DNA of 64,000 nt. Origin: Tsukamurella spumae (lineage in GTDB: Bacteria; Actinomycetota; Actinomycetes; Mycobacteriales; Mycobacteriaceae). Position numbers and translations under genes: made by a program. Where the stretch lies: contig NZ_JAAXOQ010000010.1 in the NCBI RefSeq assembly GCF_012396015.1, forward strand, positions 1-64,000. Reading direction: 5' to 3'. Positions 18,410 through 26,951 of this stretch are shown here, one piece after another (position 1 is the first letter of the stretch; the number at the start of each line of letters is the position of its first letter). A model generated the notes under the pieces. It saw only the letters and a program-made list of their open reading frames with translations, ran no database searches and was not told where the DNA came from.

Positions 18410-19168
18410 TCACACGGCGAGGAATCCGCCGTCGACGGCCAGCGCCGTCCCCGTGACGAAAGACGCCTTGTCGGACAGCAACCACTCGACGGCAGCGGCG
18501 ATCTCGGAGGGCTCGGCGAACCGACCGATGATGTGGTGCTCGCGAATCTTGTCGAAGAACGCGGAGAACTGCGGATCGTCGGTCAACCGCTTGACCATCG
18601 TCGTGTTCGTGATGCCGGGCATCACCGCGTTGATCCGGATCCCGCGGGTGCCGTAGTCCGTGGCGGCCGCCAGCGTCAGGCCGATCACGCCGTGTTTGGC
18701 CGCGATGTACTCGCCGGCGTTCGGGATCGCGACCTTGCCCAGCGATGACGCGGTGTTCACGATCGACCCGCCTCCGGTCTCGAGCATCGCCGCGATCTCG
18801 TACTTGAGGCAATGGAACACGCCCGTGAGATCGACACCGATCGCCCGATCCCACTGCGCCGGAGCGAGTTCGTGCAGCGGGAGATTGACCTGCTCCACGC
18901 CCGCGTTGTTGAACGCCCCATCCAGCCGCCCGAACCGAGCCACCACGGCCGAGACCATCTGCTCCACGGACGACGCATCCGCGACATCGGCGTGGAAGTA
19001 CTCGGCCTCGCCCCCGTCGGCCCGGATCGCCTCGGCGACGCGTTCGCCATCGGGGCTGACATCGACGACCGCGACGCGGGCTCCGGCCTGCGCCAGGTGC
19101 ATCGCGGTCGCCTCGCCGATACCGCTGGCGGCTCCACTGACGAGGATGGTTCTGCTCTGGAGAGTCAT
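18410..19168 (-). CDS. Short-chain dehydrogenase/reductase (classical SDR)
   Basis: A 252-residue NAD(P)-dependent SDR. The cofactor motif SGAASGIG is at 11-18, NNAG at 87-90, the catalytic serine at 141, and YxxxK at Y154/K158 (YIAAK). An acidic residue after the second strand (VVDVS, D36) favours NAD(H). The ATG at 19168 has AAGGAAA 7 nt upstream; frames open further upstream run through the promoter. It is divergent from a second SDR over a 403-bp control region with repeated GTGTATACA-type sites, suggesting the two oxidoreductases and the SnoaL-like protein form one regulon for an unidentified hydroxy or keto compound (terpenoid or steroid-like substrates are common for such SDRs). Confidence 0.85.
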   Translation of the reverse strand: MTLQSRTILVSGAASGIGEATAMHLAQAGARVAVVDVSPDGERVAEAIRADGGEAEYFHADVADASSVEQMVSAVVARFGRLDGAFNNAGVEQVNLPLHELAPAQWDRAIGVDLTGVFHCLKYEIAAMLETGGGSIVNTASSLGKVAIPNAGEYIAAKHGVIGLTLAAATDYGTRGIRINAVMPGITNTTMVKRLTDDPQFSAFFDKIREHHIIGRFAEPSEIAAAVEWLLSDKASFVTGTALAVDGGFLAV

Positions 19169-19571
19169 CGGGGATTTCCTTCTCTGCGAGGCGGCTACTG
19201 CTGATCTGTTGGCATGACGGCACCGTTGGGTCCGGTGAACACCTCGCGGCCGGGTTCCCTCCGCATGCCGCAGGCTGGGCAAAGTGTATACAGTGCTGCG
19301 ATCGCGGTCAAGAGTGCACAGTGCCTTGCTTTCAACGGATTTCGGGTACGGGGCTTGACGTCCGCGATGAAGTGTATACAGTCGAGGTGGGCCCGGGGTG
19401 TGAGGTGGACCACACGATCCGCCGCGACGGGCCGTGCACATCGCCGCCTGCCGCAGGCATGGGAAGCGGGCGTCGCCGCGGCGAGCGGACGGGACCGATC
19501 GATCCGGCGATGCTCGATCACCGAGCGTCGCCGAGACCGCGATTCATCGACTCTGACAGGAGAATTGACAC
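19169..19571. promoter_or_regulatory. Divergent control region between two SDR genes with repeated operator motif
   Basis: A 403-bp stretch without a convincing gene. The 13-mer AAGTGTATACAGT occurs exactly at 19282-19294 and 19370-19382, with a degenerate copy (10 of 13) at 19310-19322. Each exact copy overlaps a -10 box. Leftward: TTGACC (19306-19311 on the minus strand), 17 bp, TACACT (19283-19288). Rightward: TTGACG (19355-19360), 16 bp, TACAGT (19377-19382). Both mRNAs would have long leaders, about 100 nt left and about 180 nt right. No adjacent regulator gene is present, so the factor acts in trans. Confidence 0.7.
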
Positions 19572-20342
19572 ATGACTAGCACCGAGGGCCGGCTCGCCGG
19601 CAAGCGCGTACTGCTCACCGGCACCGGTGGCGGCCAGGGGAGGGCGGCACAGGCGATGTTCGCCCGCGAGGGTGCACGCGTCGTCGGCTGCGACATTCAG
19701 CCGGGCCGGGCCGAATCCTCCGCAGCCGAACTCGCCGACGCCGGCTACGACGTATGGGGGACCACCGCAGACCTCTCCGACCCGGACGTGGCGTCGACGT
19801 GGGTCGCCGACGCCGTCGACCGTCTCGGCGGTATCGATGTCCTCTACAACAACGCCGCCGGATTCGGGTTCGCTCCCTTCGCCGACTTCACGTACGACCT
19901 GTGGACATCGACGATGCGCAGCGAGCTCGACCTGGTGTTCACGGTGACCCATGCCGCGTGGCCGCATCTCACGGCCGGCGGCGGATCGGTGATCAACGTC
20001 GGATCCATCTCGGGCATCCGCGGTGTGGCCCCGCTCGGCCAGGCGGCGCATGCGGCCGCGAAGGGCGCCATCATCGCGCTGACCAAGACGCTCGCCGCGG
20101 AGGGCGCCGAGGCCGGCGTCCGCGTCAACGCCATCTCCCCCGGCTTCGTCACCTCGCCCGCCACGGACGCCGCGGTACCCGACGAGGGGCGCGAGTACAT
20201 GGTCGGGCTGCACCTGATCAGGCGCCCCGGCACCGGCGACGACATCGCGGCGCTGGCCGTGTATCTCGCATCGGACGAGTCCAGCTGGGTCACGGGGCAG
20301 AACATCTCGGTGGACGGCGGATGGAGCGCCGGGTTCCGGTGA
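19572..20342 (+). CDS. SDR-family protein with His in place of the catalytic Tyr
   Basis: A 256-residue SDR with cofactor loop TGTGGGQG (residues 16-23), an acidic residue after beta-2 (D41) favouring NAD(H), and NNAAG at 93-97. The catalytic serine aligns at S147. Thirteen residues later, where YxxxK is expected, the sequence is HAAAK (H160, K164). A subset of SDR sequences carries His here, so it may be a functional variant rather than a dead enzyme. Start ATG 19572 with AGGAGAA upstream. It is divergent from the first SDR and followed after 160 bp by a SnoaL-like gene, probably co-regulated. Confidence 0.85.
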   Translation: MTSTEGRLAGKRVLLTGTGGGQGRAAQAMFAREGARVVGCDIQPGRAESSAAELADAGYDVWGTTADLSDPDVASTWVADAVDRLGGIDVLYNNAAGFGFAPFADFTYDLWTSTMRSELDLVFTVTHAAWPHLTAGGGSVINVGSISGIRGVAPLGQAAHAAAKGAIIALTKTLAAEGAEAGVRVNAISPGFVTSPATDAAVPDEGREYMVGLHLIRRPGTGDDIAALAVYLASDESSWVTGQNISVDGGWSAGFR

Positions 20343-20502
20343 TGTGAATGCGCTGTCGACGGCGCTGCGCGGACGAGGCCGACCCATGAGTGATTTCTGT
20401 CACATGCGGACGGATCGAGGTCACTGAGTCGCACTGCGCCGCCGATTACCGTCGCCGCAGCCAGTGCGAATTGCGTTGGCAGACAATCTATTAGGAGGCG
20501 TA

Positions 20503-20970
20503 ATGGTTCACTCTCCGCGCGACGACAGCAATGCCCTGCAACGGCTGGTGGACAAGGACGCCATCGGCGATCTGCTGGTGCACTTCTCGTACGTCGTGGA
20601 CGAGAAGGACTGGCAGGCATGGGCGGACTGCTTCGACGACGATCCGCACGTCGAGTTCCCGTTCGCGAGCTTCGACGGCCGTGACGGACTCGGGGAGTGG
20701 GCCGAGCGCGCCCTGGCGCCCTACCCCGTCACCCATCACCTGAACGGAAACCTGGAGATCGTCCTCGACGGGGACACCGCCGAGGCGCGCGTCAAACTGC
20801 TGGCCGCGCATCTGCCCTCGTCCGGCGATCCCGGCACGCACTTCGACGTCGCGGGTACCTATCACTGGAGCCTGTCGCGCACGCCGAACGGATGGCGGAT
20901 CAGCCGGCTGCGCCTGGAGGTGGCCTACACCAACGGCACCGACCCGAGCGGCCTCGCCCCTACTGCGTGA
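20503..20970 (+). CDS. SnoaL/NTF2-like fold protein
   Basis: A 155-residue protein with the cone-shaped NTF2-like pattern: an N-terminal helix with DKDAIGDLLVHFSYVVDEKDW, then ADCFDDD, the strand-rich core with HHLNGNLEIVLDGDTAEARV, and a closing GTYHWSLSRTPNGWRISRLRLE (each read in parts). Many nuclear-transport-factor-2-like proteins in such contexts are hydratases, isomerases or cyclases of ring compounds. A strong AGGAGG sits 6 nt before ATG 20503. It follows the second SDR in the same orientation after 160 bp, so joint work on the same substrate is likely but unproven. Confidence 0.7.
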   Translation: MVHSPRDDSNALQRLVDKDAIGDLLVHFSYVVDEKDWQAWADCFDDDPHVEFPFASFDGRDGLGEWAERALAPYPVTHHLNGNLEIVLDGDTAEARVKLLAAHLPSSGDPGTHFDVAGTYHWSLSRTPNGWRISRLRLEVAYTNGTDPSGLAPTA

Positions 20971-20982
20971 CCCCGCCGCTGC

Positions 20983-21008
20983 CCGCGCACCGGCCCGGGC
21001 GGTCGCGG
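20983..21008. terminator. Possible hairpin terminator
   Basis: CCGCGCACC (20983-20991) can pair with GGTCGCGG (21001-21008) with one bulged base, between the convergent SnoaL-like and CPBP genes. Weak evidence. Confidence 0.35.
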
Positions 21009-21010
21009 TC

Positions 21011-21775
21011 TCAGCGCAGAAGCTGCCAGGCGAAGGCGGCGGCGAGCGCGCCGGCGCCGTTGAGGCACCAGTGCAGGGCGATGGGGGCGATGAGGGAGCC
21101 GCTGCGGGAGCGGAGCCAGGTGAACACCCAGCCGGCGAAGGCGGTGGCGAGCACGGCACCGCCGATGCCGAGGAACTGCGCCAGCGGGCCGGCGCCGAGG
21201 ATCTTCGTCAGGCCCGCGTTGCCACTGGTCAGTCCCAGCGACGAGGCGATGTGCCAGAAGCCGAAGAGCAGCGAACCCGTGACCACGACCCAGCGGAAGT
21301 GCATCGCGCGGGACAGCGTGCCGTGCAGGGCGCCGCGGAAGGCCAGCTCCTCGGGGATCACGGTCTGCAGCGGAATGATCACCATCGAGGCGATGATCGC
21401 CGTCGAGAAGGTGGCGTAGCGGTCGTTGAGGAACAGCCCGCGCGTCACGGGGAGCAGGGCGCCGATCACGATCACCGCCGCCACCACGAACACCGCGGCG
21501 GCGGCGTACTTGGCGCCCGACCGCCAGTGCTCGCGCCCCAGCCCCAACTCGTGCCAGTCCAGCCCGCGGCGCCGGGCGATGCCGATGAGCAGCACCGCGG
21601 ACACGGGAACGGCCAGCAGCGCGGCCCAGCTCCCGGTGAAGTGCGCGATGAGATTGGTGGCGACGAGCACCACGACGACCACGCCCACGTCGGCGATCGC
21701 GCGCGCCCCGGACACCGCGGAACGGAGGGCGGAATGATCGGCGGCGGTGGTCTGTGCAGTGCTCACCCCCTCCAT
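21011..21775 (-). CDS. CPBP-family intramembrane metalloprotease
   Basis: A protein of about 254 residues with six to eight hydrophobic segments and the Abi/CPBP (Rce1-like) signatures in order: PEELAFRG (EExxxR, glutamyl protease core), FGFWHI (FxxxH) and a C-terminal HWCLN. Members are membrane-embedded proteases linked to CAAX-like processing, bacteriocin immunity or self-protection; no substrate can be inferred here. I chose ATG 21775, but a GTG nine bases further in and an upstream ATG 21802 are also in frame, and none has a good ribosome binding site. It is divergent from pimE with a short shared intergenic region. Confidence 0.8.
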   Translation of the reverse strand: MEGVSTAQTTAADHSALRSAVSGARAIADVGVVVVVLVATNLIAHFTGSWAALLAVPVSAVLLIGIARRRGLDWHELGLGREHWRSGAKYAAAAVFVVAAVIVIGALLPVTRGLFLNDRYATFSTAIIASMVIIPLQTVIPEELAFRGALHGTLSRAMHFRWVVVTGSLLFGFWHIASSLGLTSGNAGLTKILGAGPLAQFLGIGGAVLATAFAGWVFTWLRSRSGSLIAPIALHWCLNGAGALAAAFAWQLLR

Positions 21776-21832
21776 GGTCCAGACCACCGGCGGTTCGCGC
21801 AACGGGTGTGAGCATCGCTAAGGTGACCACCC

Positions 21833-23140
21833 GTGACCAAGGACCGCATCGCGCAGGCCGACGGCGGTCTCGCCGGCGGGCTCCGCCGGGCGGCGCTACC
21901 GCTCTTCCTCGCGGCGGTGGGGGCCCGGATCGTGTGGATCCTCGCGGGCCGGCACAACTTCAACTTCGTGGACCTGCGGGTCTACTACGAGGCGGCGCGC
22001 CGCGTCACCGAGGGCGGGCTCTACGACTTCGCCCTCCGCGATTACACGCCCGACCAGCCGCTTCCGTTCACCTACCCGCCGTTCGCGGGCCTGTTCTTCT
22101 TCCCGCTGCGCTTCCTGCCCTTCCCGGTGGTCGCGGTCGGCTGGGTGGCACTCACCGCCGGGCTGCTCTTCCTGGTCATCCGCATGTGCCTGGCCATCCT
22201 CGCCGCGGGGCGCGGCGCACCGCCGCGCCTGGGCGACGTTCCGCGCGAGCTGCCCCTGCTCTGGACGGCCGGCGCGCTGTGGATCGACCCCGTCCGCACC
22301 AACCTGGACTACGGCCAGATCAACGTGGTCCTCATGACCTTCGGCGTGTGGGCCGCCTACCTCGTGGCCCGGACCGCCCCCGGTCCGGCGCTCGCGCTCA
22401 GGCCGGGCCGGGTCGACGGTGCCTCGGGCCTCCTGATCGGGCTCGCGGCCGGCGTCAAGCTCACCCCCGCCGTGGGCGGACTGTTCCTGCTCGCCCGCGG
22501 CCGCGTCTGGGCCGCGGTCTGCTCCGCGGTGACCTTCGGCGCGACCGTCGGGGTCAGCTACCTGCTGCTGCCCGCCGAGACGCGCCGCTACTTCACGGTG
22601 CTGCTCGGCGACACCGGGCCGATCGGCGATCCCGCCAAGCCCGACAACCAGGCGGTGCGCGGCGCGGTGTCCCGGTTCGTGGGCCACGACGTGGGGACGG
22701 GCGTCGCTTGGCTCGTCGCGGTGGCCGTCGCGGCCGTGCTGCTGTTCGCAGCGTGGTGGGTCGTCCGTCGCGGCGACGCCCTGATCACGCTCGTCCTGGT
22801 CCAGCTGCTGGGGCTGCTGGGGTCGCCGATCTCGTGGATCCACCACTTCGTCTGGGTCGTGCCGCTGCTCATCTGGGTGGTGCACGGTCCGCTCGGCCGC
22901 GCCGGCGGTGCGGGCTACACCGCCCCCGGTGCCGCGTACACCCGCTGGTCGACGGCGCTCGCAGTCGCCGTCGCCGCGATGTACTACCTCGGGGTGCACT
23001 ACACCGACGACCTGCTCAAGCTCGGGGGGCTGCACGACGGGATCGTGCGCGCCGTCCTCCTCGCCGAAGGGGTGCTCGCCGCCCTCGGCCTGGTCGCGCT
23101 GATCCTCGCGCAGCGCGGACGCCTACGGGCCGTACTCTGA
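21833..23140 (+). CDS. pimE: GT87 polyprenol-phosphate-mannose-dependent PI-mannoside mannosyltransferase
   Basis: A 435-residue polytopic membrane glycosyltransferase (about ten hydrophobic segments) closely following mycobacterial PimE. PimE adds an alpha-1,2 mannose from polyprenol-phosphate-mannose to phosphatidylinositol mannosides on the outer side of the membrane. The catalytic aspartate corresponds to D47 in NFVDLRVYY. The motifs LPFTYPPFA, DYGQINVVLM, GVKLTPA and SPISWIHHFVW are shared with the M. tuberculosis protein (compared from memory). GTG 21833 follows TAAGGT (21819-21824) by 8 nt, so it is likely leaderless. Its presence upstream of typA preserves the Rv1159-Rv1165 order, though about 9.7 kb of other genes intervene. 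Confidence 0.85.
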   Translation: MTKDRIAQADGGLAGGLRRAALPLFLAAVGARIVWILAGRHNFNFVDLRVYYEAARRVTEGGLYDFALRDYTPDQPLPFTYPPFAGLFFFPLRFLPFPVVAVGWVALTAGLLFLVIRMCLAILAAGRGAPPRLGDVPRELPLLWTAGALWIDPVRTNLDYGQINVVLMTFGVWAAYLVARTAPGPALALRPGRVDGASGLLIGLAAGVKLTPAVGGLFLLARGRVWAAVCSAVTFGATVGVSYLLLPAETRRYFTVLLGDTGPIGDPAKPDNQAVRGAVSRFVGHDVGTGVAWLVAVAVAAVLLFAAWWVVRRGDALITLVLVQLLGLLGSPISWIHHFVWVVPLLIWVVHGPLGRAGGAGYTAPGAAYTRWSTALAVAVAAMYYLGVHYTDDLLKLGGLHDGIVRAVLLAEGVLAALGLVALILAQRGRLRAVL

Positions 23141-23144
23141 GCGG

Positions 23145-24209
23145 ATGACCAACCTCGGCCGTCTCGGCCTTGCGATCCTGACTGCGACGACCCTGGCGAC
23201 CAGTGCCTGCGCGACGTCGACGGCACCGTCGGGCCCGAGCGACGCACCGTCGGCCACCGGAACCGTCACCCTGGTGACGCACTCGAGCTTCCACCTGCCC
23301 GAGAACGTGCTCGCCGACTTCACCAAGCAGACCGGGCTGAAGATCAAGACCGTCGAGCTCGGCGACGGCGGCGAGCTGGCCACCAAGCTGTCGCTGACCC
23401 CGGGGAACCCGCCCGGCGATGTCGCCTTCGGCGTGGACAACACCTACGCCGCGCGACCCGTGCGCGCGGGGGTGTTCGACGAGTACGTCTCGCCCGCCGC
23501 GGCGAACGGCGCGCAGGAGTACGCGCTCGCCGGCATGCCGCAGCTGACGGCCGTCGACTTCGGCGACGTGTGCGTGAACCTCGATACCCGGTACTTCAAG
23601 GACAAGAACCTGCCCGAGCCGGCGACCTACCAGGACCTGGCGAGACCCGAGTACCGCGGGCTCACCGTGGTCGAGAACCCGGAGCTCGCGTCGCCGGGCA
23701 TGGCCTTCCTGGCGGGCACCGTCGCGACCCTCGGCGAGGGCTGGCAGGACTACTGGCGTTCGCTGCGGGCCAACGATGTCGCCGTCGCGCCGAACTGGAG
23801 TACCGCCTACTCCACCGACTTCTCCGGATCGTCGGGCAAGGGCCCCAAGCCGATCGTCGTCTCGTACGCCAGCTCGCCCGCGGCCGAGGTCGGCAAGGAC
23901 GGCTCCGCCCCGCCGACCAAGGCGCTGCTCGACACCTGCTTCCGGCAGGTCGAGTACGCGGGCGTGCTCCGCGGGACCAAGAATCCCGACGGTGCCCGCA
24001 AGCTGATCGACTTCCTGCTCTCGCCCGCGGCGCAGGCCACCATCCCGGACGAGATGTACGTCTACCCCGTGACCCGCGGCGTCGCGCTGCCGGAGGCCTG
24101 GGCCAAGTACGCGCCCGTCCCGCCGAAGGCCGCGACCCTGTCCGCCGAGCGGCTCGCCGACGAGCGCGACGGCTGGGTGCGGCAGTGGCGCCAGCTGATG
24201 GGGCGGTGA
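23145..24209 (+). CDS. thiB: Thiamine-type ABC transporter substrate-binding lipoprotein
   Basis: A 354-residue extracellular binding protein. A signal peptide of about 21 residues ends in a lipobox-like TSAC with C22 as the lipidation site, followed by a Ser/Pro/Thr-rich linker. The core VTLVTHSSFHLPENVLADF, GDGGELATKLSLT, GDVAFGVDN (in parts) matches the SfuA/ThiB type that binds thiamine and its phosphates, although iron-binding relatives have the same fold. Start ATG 23145 lies 6 nt after TACTCT, just past the pimE stop. It overlaps the permease start (GTGA, 24206-24209). No TPP riboswitch is visible upstream. Confidence 0.8.
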   Translation: MTNLGRLGLAILTATTLATSACATSTAPSGPSDAPSATGTVTLVTHSSFHLPENVLADFTKQTGLKIKTVELGDGGELATKLSLTPGNPPGDVAFGVDNTYAARPVRAGVFDEYVSPAAANGAQEYALAGMPQLTAVDFGDVCVNLDTRYFKDKNLPEPATYQDLARPEYRGLTVVENPELASPGMAFLAGTVATLGEGWQDYWRSLRANDVAVAPNWSTAYSTDFSGSSGKGPKPIVVSYASSPAAEVGKDGSAPPTKALLDTCFRQVEYAGVLRGTKNPDGARKLIDFLLSPAAQATIPDEMYVYPVTRGVALPEAWAKYAPVPPKAATLSAERLADERDGWVRQWRQLMGR

Positions 24210-25843
24210 TTCCTCCGTCGTTGCGGGGCGCCGTGACCTCGTCATCGCGCGGGCGGCTCGCGCTGCTGGCCGCCCCCCTGCTGTTCGTGGCGGTCCTGTT
24301 CGTCTGGCCCGTCGCCGCGATCATCGGCCGCGGTCTGTCGTCCGACGGGGTGTCCTTCCGGGAGGGATTCACCGGCGCGGGTGGGCTGGGCCTGGTCTGG
24401 TTCACCGTGTGGCAGGCCGCGGCGTCGACACTGCTCACCGTGATCCTCGGGCTGCCGCTGGCGTGGCTCACCGCGCGCGTGAGGTTCCGCGGGCAGTGGC
24501 TGGTCCGGGTACTGGTGACGGTGCCCTTCGTGCTCCCGACCGTCGTCGTCGGCGTCGCCTTCCGCACCATGTTCGCGCCCGGCGGCGGGCTCGGCTTCCT
24601 CGGCCTGTCGGAGACGGTGTGGGCGGTGCTGCTCGCGCACGCCTACTTCAACGTCTCCGTCGTCGCGCGGATCGTCGGCGGCGTGTGGTCGTCCGTCGAC
24701 CCGCGCGCCGAACAGGCCGCGCGCACCCTCGGCGCGAGCCCGGCGCGCGCATTCCTCACGGCCACGGCGCCCGCGCTGCTCCCGGCGATCGCCTCGGCGG
24801 CGTCGGTGGTGTTCCTGTTCTGTGCGACCAGCTTCGGCATCGTCCTCGTGGTGGGCGGCAGCCGCCTGCGGACCCTTGAGACGGCGATGTACCAGGAGGT
24901 GGTCGGGGCCTTCGACCTGCGCACCGCCGCCCTGCTCGCGCTGGTCCAGATCGTGGTCGTGGTGCTCGCGGTGGCCGTGAGCGGGGCGCTGCGCGTGCGG
25001 GTCTCGCGACCCTCCTCGGCGGCGCGCCCGCAGCCCGCCCGGCCGCGCGGCGCGGCCCGGATCGGCGTGCTCCTCGGCGTACCGGTGGCCGTGGTGGCAC
25101 TGCTCTTCCCCCTGGTCGCGCTCCTGCTCCGGTCGCTGCGCCCCGACCCGTCGGGCATCCTGAGCCTGGACGCCTACCGCCGGCTGACCGAGGACATCGG
25201 CGGGGTCGTGCCGATGAAGGCGATGGTCATGTCGCTGGTGACCGCGGCGCAGGCGGGCGCGATCGCACTCGTCGTGGGAACGCTGGCCGCGCTGGCCATC
25301 TCGCGTTCGCGCGGTGTGCTGAGCCGGCTGGCCGACGCGGTGGTGATGCTCCCGCTCGGTGTGAGTGCCGTGACCCTCGGCTTCGGCTACCTGCTGGCCC
25401 TGCAATCCCTTCCCGCGGTGCGCGAGTCGCCCGTGGTGCTGCCCTTCGTGCAGGCGCTCGTCGCGCTGCCGCTCGTGGTGCGCGTGCTGGTGCCCGCGCT
25501 CGCCGCGGTGGACCCGCGGCAGCGGCAGGCCGCGGCGGTGCTCGGCGCCTCCCCGCTGCGCGTGTTCACCTCCGTCGACCTCCCCGTCGTCGGGCGGTCC
25601 GTGGCCGTTGCCGCGGGTTTCGCGTACGTGGTTACGCTGGGGGAGTTCGGGGCGGCAGGCTTCCTGGTCCGGCCCGAGCAGATGACGCTGCCCGTGCTGA
25701 TCGGCCGCATCTCCGGTCGCCCGGGGTGGGACAACGCCGCGCTGGCAGCGTCCTGCTCCGTGCTGCTCATCGCGGCGACGGTGCTGGTGATCGGGTTCGT
25801 CGAGGTACTCCGCCGGGACGACACCGCGAGAGCCGAGTTCTGA
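24206..25843 (+). CDS. thiP: ABC transporter permease, two fused membrane domains (ThiP-like)
   Basis: A 545-residue permease with about 12 transmembrane segments arranged as two homologous halves, each with an inner-membrane-component coupling loop: EQAARTLGASPARAFLTATAPALLPAI in the first half and QRQAAAVLGASPLRVFTSVDLPVVGRS in the second (each read in parts). The duplication within one chain is the normal layout for ThiP and Fe3+ permeases. The GTG start lies inside the thiB stop, so expression is coupled. It partners with the ThiB-like binding protein and the downstream ATPase in one importer. Confidence 0.85.
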   Translation: MIPPSLRGAVTSSSRGRLALLAAPLLFVAVLFVWPVAAIIGRGLSSDGVSFREGFTGAGGLGLVWFTVWQAAASTLLTVILGLPLAWLTARVRFRGQWLVRVLVTVPFVLPTVVVGVAFRTMFAPGGGLGFLGLSETVWAVLLAHAYFNVSVVARIVGGVWSSVDPRAEQAARTLGASPARAFLTATAPALLPAIASAASVVFLFCATSFGIVLVVGGSRLRTLETAMYQEVVGAFDLRTAALLALVQIVVVVLAVAVSGALRVRVSRPSSAARPQPARPRGAARIGVLLGVPVAVVALLFPLVALLLRSLRPDPSGILSLDAYRRLTEDIGGVVPMKAMVMSLVTAAQAGAIALVVGTLAALAISRSRGVLSRLADAVVMLPLGVSAVTLGFGYLLALQSLPAVRESPVVLPFVQALVALPLVVRVLVPALAAVDPRQRQAAAVLGASPLRVFTSVDLPVVGRSVAVAAGFAYVVTLGEFGAAGFLVRPEQMTLPVLIGRISGRPGWDNAALAASCSVLLIAATVLVIGFVEVLRRDDTARAEF

Positions 25844-25888
25844 CCGGGCGCCGGGGGCGCGCCGGGGATCCGTGAGAGGGGACGTCAC

Positions 25889-26950
25889 GTGCTGACCATC
25901 GACCGCGTCAGCGTGCGGTACGGCGCCGTGACGGCGGTGCGCGAGGTATCGCTCACCGTCGGGCACGTCGGCGCGGGGACCCGGACGCCGGACCTCGGCG
26001 CGACGGTGCCCGACACCGCCTCGTCGGTGACCGCGCTGCTCGGTCCGTCGGGCTGCGGTAAGTCGACGCTGCTGCGCGCCGTCGCCGGCCTGGAGCCGCT
26101 GGCCTCCGGCCGCATCCTGCTGGACGGAGCGGACCTGGCCCGGGTGCCCACGCACAAGCGCGGCTTCGGCATGGTCTTCCAGGACGGCCAGTTGTTCGGG
26201 CACCGGGACGTGGCGGGCAACATCCGCTACGGACTGCAGCGCCGCCACGTCCCGCGCGCCGAGGCCGATGCCCGGGTCGAGGAGCTGCTGGAGCTCGTCG
26301 GCCTGCCGGGCCTGGGGTCGCGCCCCGTCGGCGAGCTGTCCGGCGGTCAGCAGCAGCGTGTCGCGCTGGCCCGCGCGCTGGCCCCGCGCCCGCGCCTGCT
26401 GCTGCTGGACGAGCCGCTCTCGGCGTTGGACCGCCGGCTGCGCGATCGCCTCGTCGGCGACCTGCGCCGGATCCTCCGCGAGACCGCCACACCCGCACTG
26501 ATCGTGACCCACGACCACGACGAGGCGGTGGAGCTCGCCGATACCGTCGCAGTGCTGGACGCCGGCGCCATCGCCCAGATCGACCGGCCCGCCCGGCTGT
26601 GGCGCCGCCCGCGCACCCCGGAGGTCGCGCGGTTCCTCGGCTACACGGTGCTGCTCGACGCACAGGTGGAGCGCCAGCAGGCGACGTGCGCGCTGGGGCA
26701 GGTCATCGTCGATTGCCCGGACGGACGGTTCCAGCTGGGGCTGCGCCCCGGCTCCGTCGTGCTCCAGGCGCACGGGGTCCCGGCCCGGGTGGTGGGGGCC
26801 GTCCCCACCGCAGACGGGGTGCGGATCACCGTCGGCGTCGACACCGACGACGGCGAGCTGCTGGTCGAGGCGCTCGGCGACACCGCGCCCGCCGAGGGGG
26901 AGATCGTGCGCGTCGCGCTCAACCCGCGGCGCGTCGCCGTGATCGGATGA
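25889..26950 (+). CDS. ABC transporter ATP-binding protein (ThiQ/FbpC-like)
   Basis: A 353-residue ATPase for the thiB-thiP importer. The Walker A GPSGCGKST is around residue 52-60, the Q-loop in GMVFQDGQLF, the signature LSGGQQQRVALARAL, Walker B LLLLDEPLSALD and the H-loop IVTHDHDEA. About 18 extra residues (GHVGAGTRTPDLGATVPD) sit between strand 1 and Walker A, longer than usual. A C-terminal TOBE-like domain of about 110 residues follows, which is more typical of iron or polyamine importers than of the short ThiQ. The transported compound is therefore thiamine by binding protein similarity but not certain. Start GTG 25889 with GAGAGGGGA upstream. Confidence 0.8.
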   Translation: MLTIDRVSVRYGAVTAVREVSLTVGHVGAGTRTPDLGATVPDTASSVTALLGPSGCGKSTLLRAVAGLEPLASGRILLDGADLARVPTHKRGFGMVFQDGQLFGHRDVAGNIRYGLQRRHVPRAEADARVEELLELVGLPGLGSRPVGELSGGQQQRVALARALAPRPRLLLLDEPLSALDRRLRDRLVGDLRRILRETATPALIVTHDHDEAVELADTVAVLDAGAIAQIDRPARLWRRPRTPEVARFLGYTVLLDAQVERQQATCALGQVIVDCPDGRFQLGLRPGSVVLQAHGVPARVVGAVPTADGVRITVGVDTDDGELLVEALGDTAPAEGEIVRVALNPRRVAVIG

Positions 26951-26951
26951 G

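Noticed and set aside
23100-23145. TPP riboswitch ahead of the thiamine-type importer
   Set aside because: Only 4 bp separate pimE and thiB, and no THI-box sequence is visible; a short leaderless promoter fits instead.
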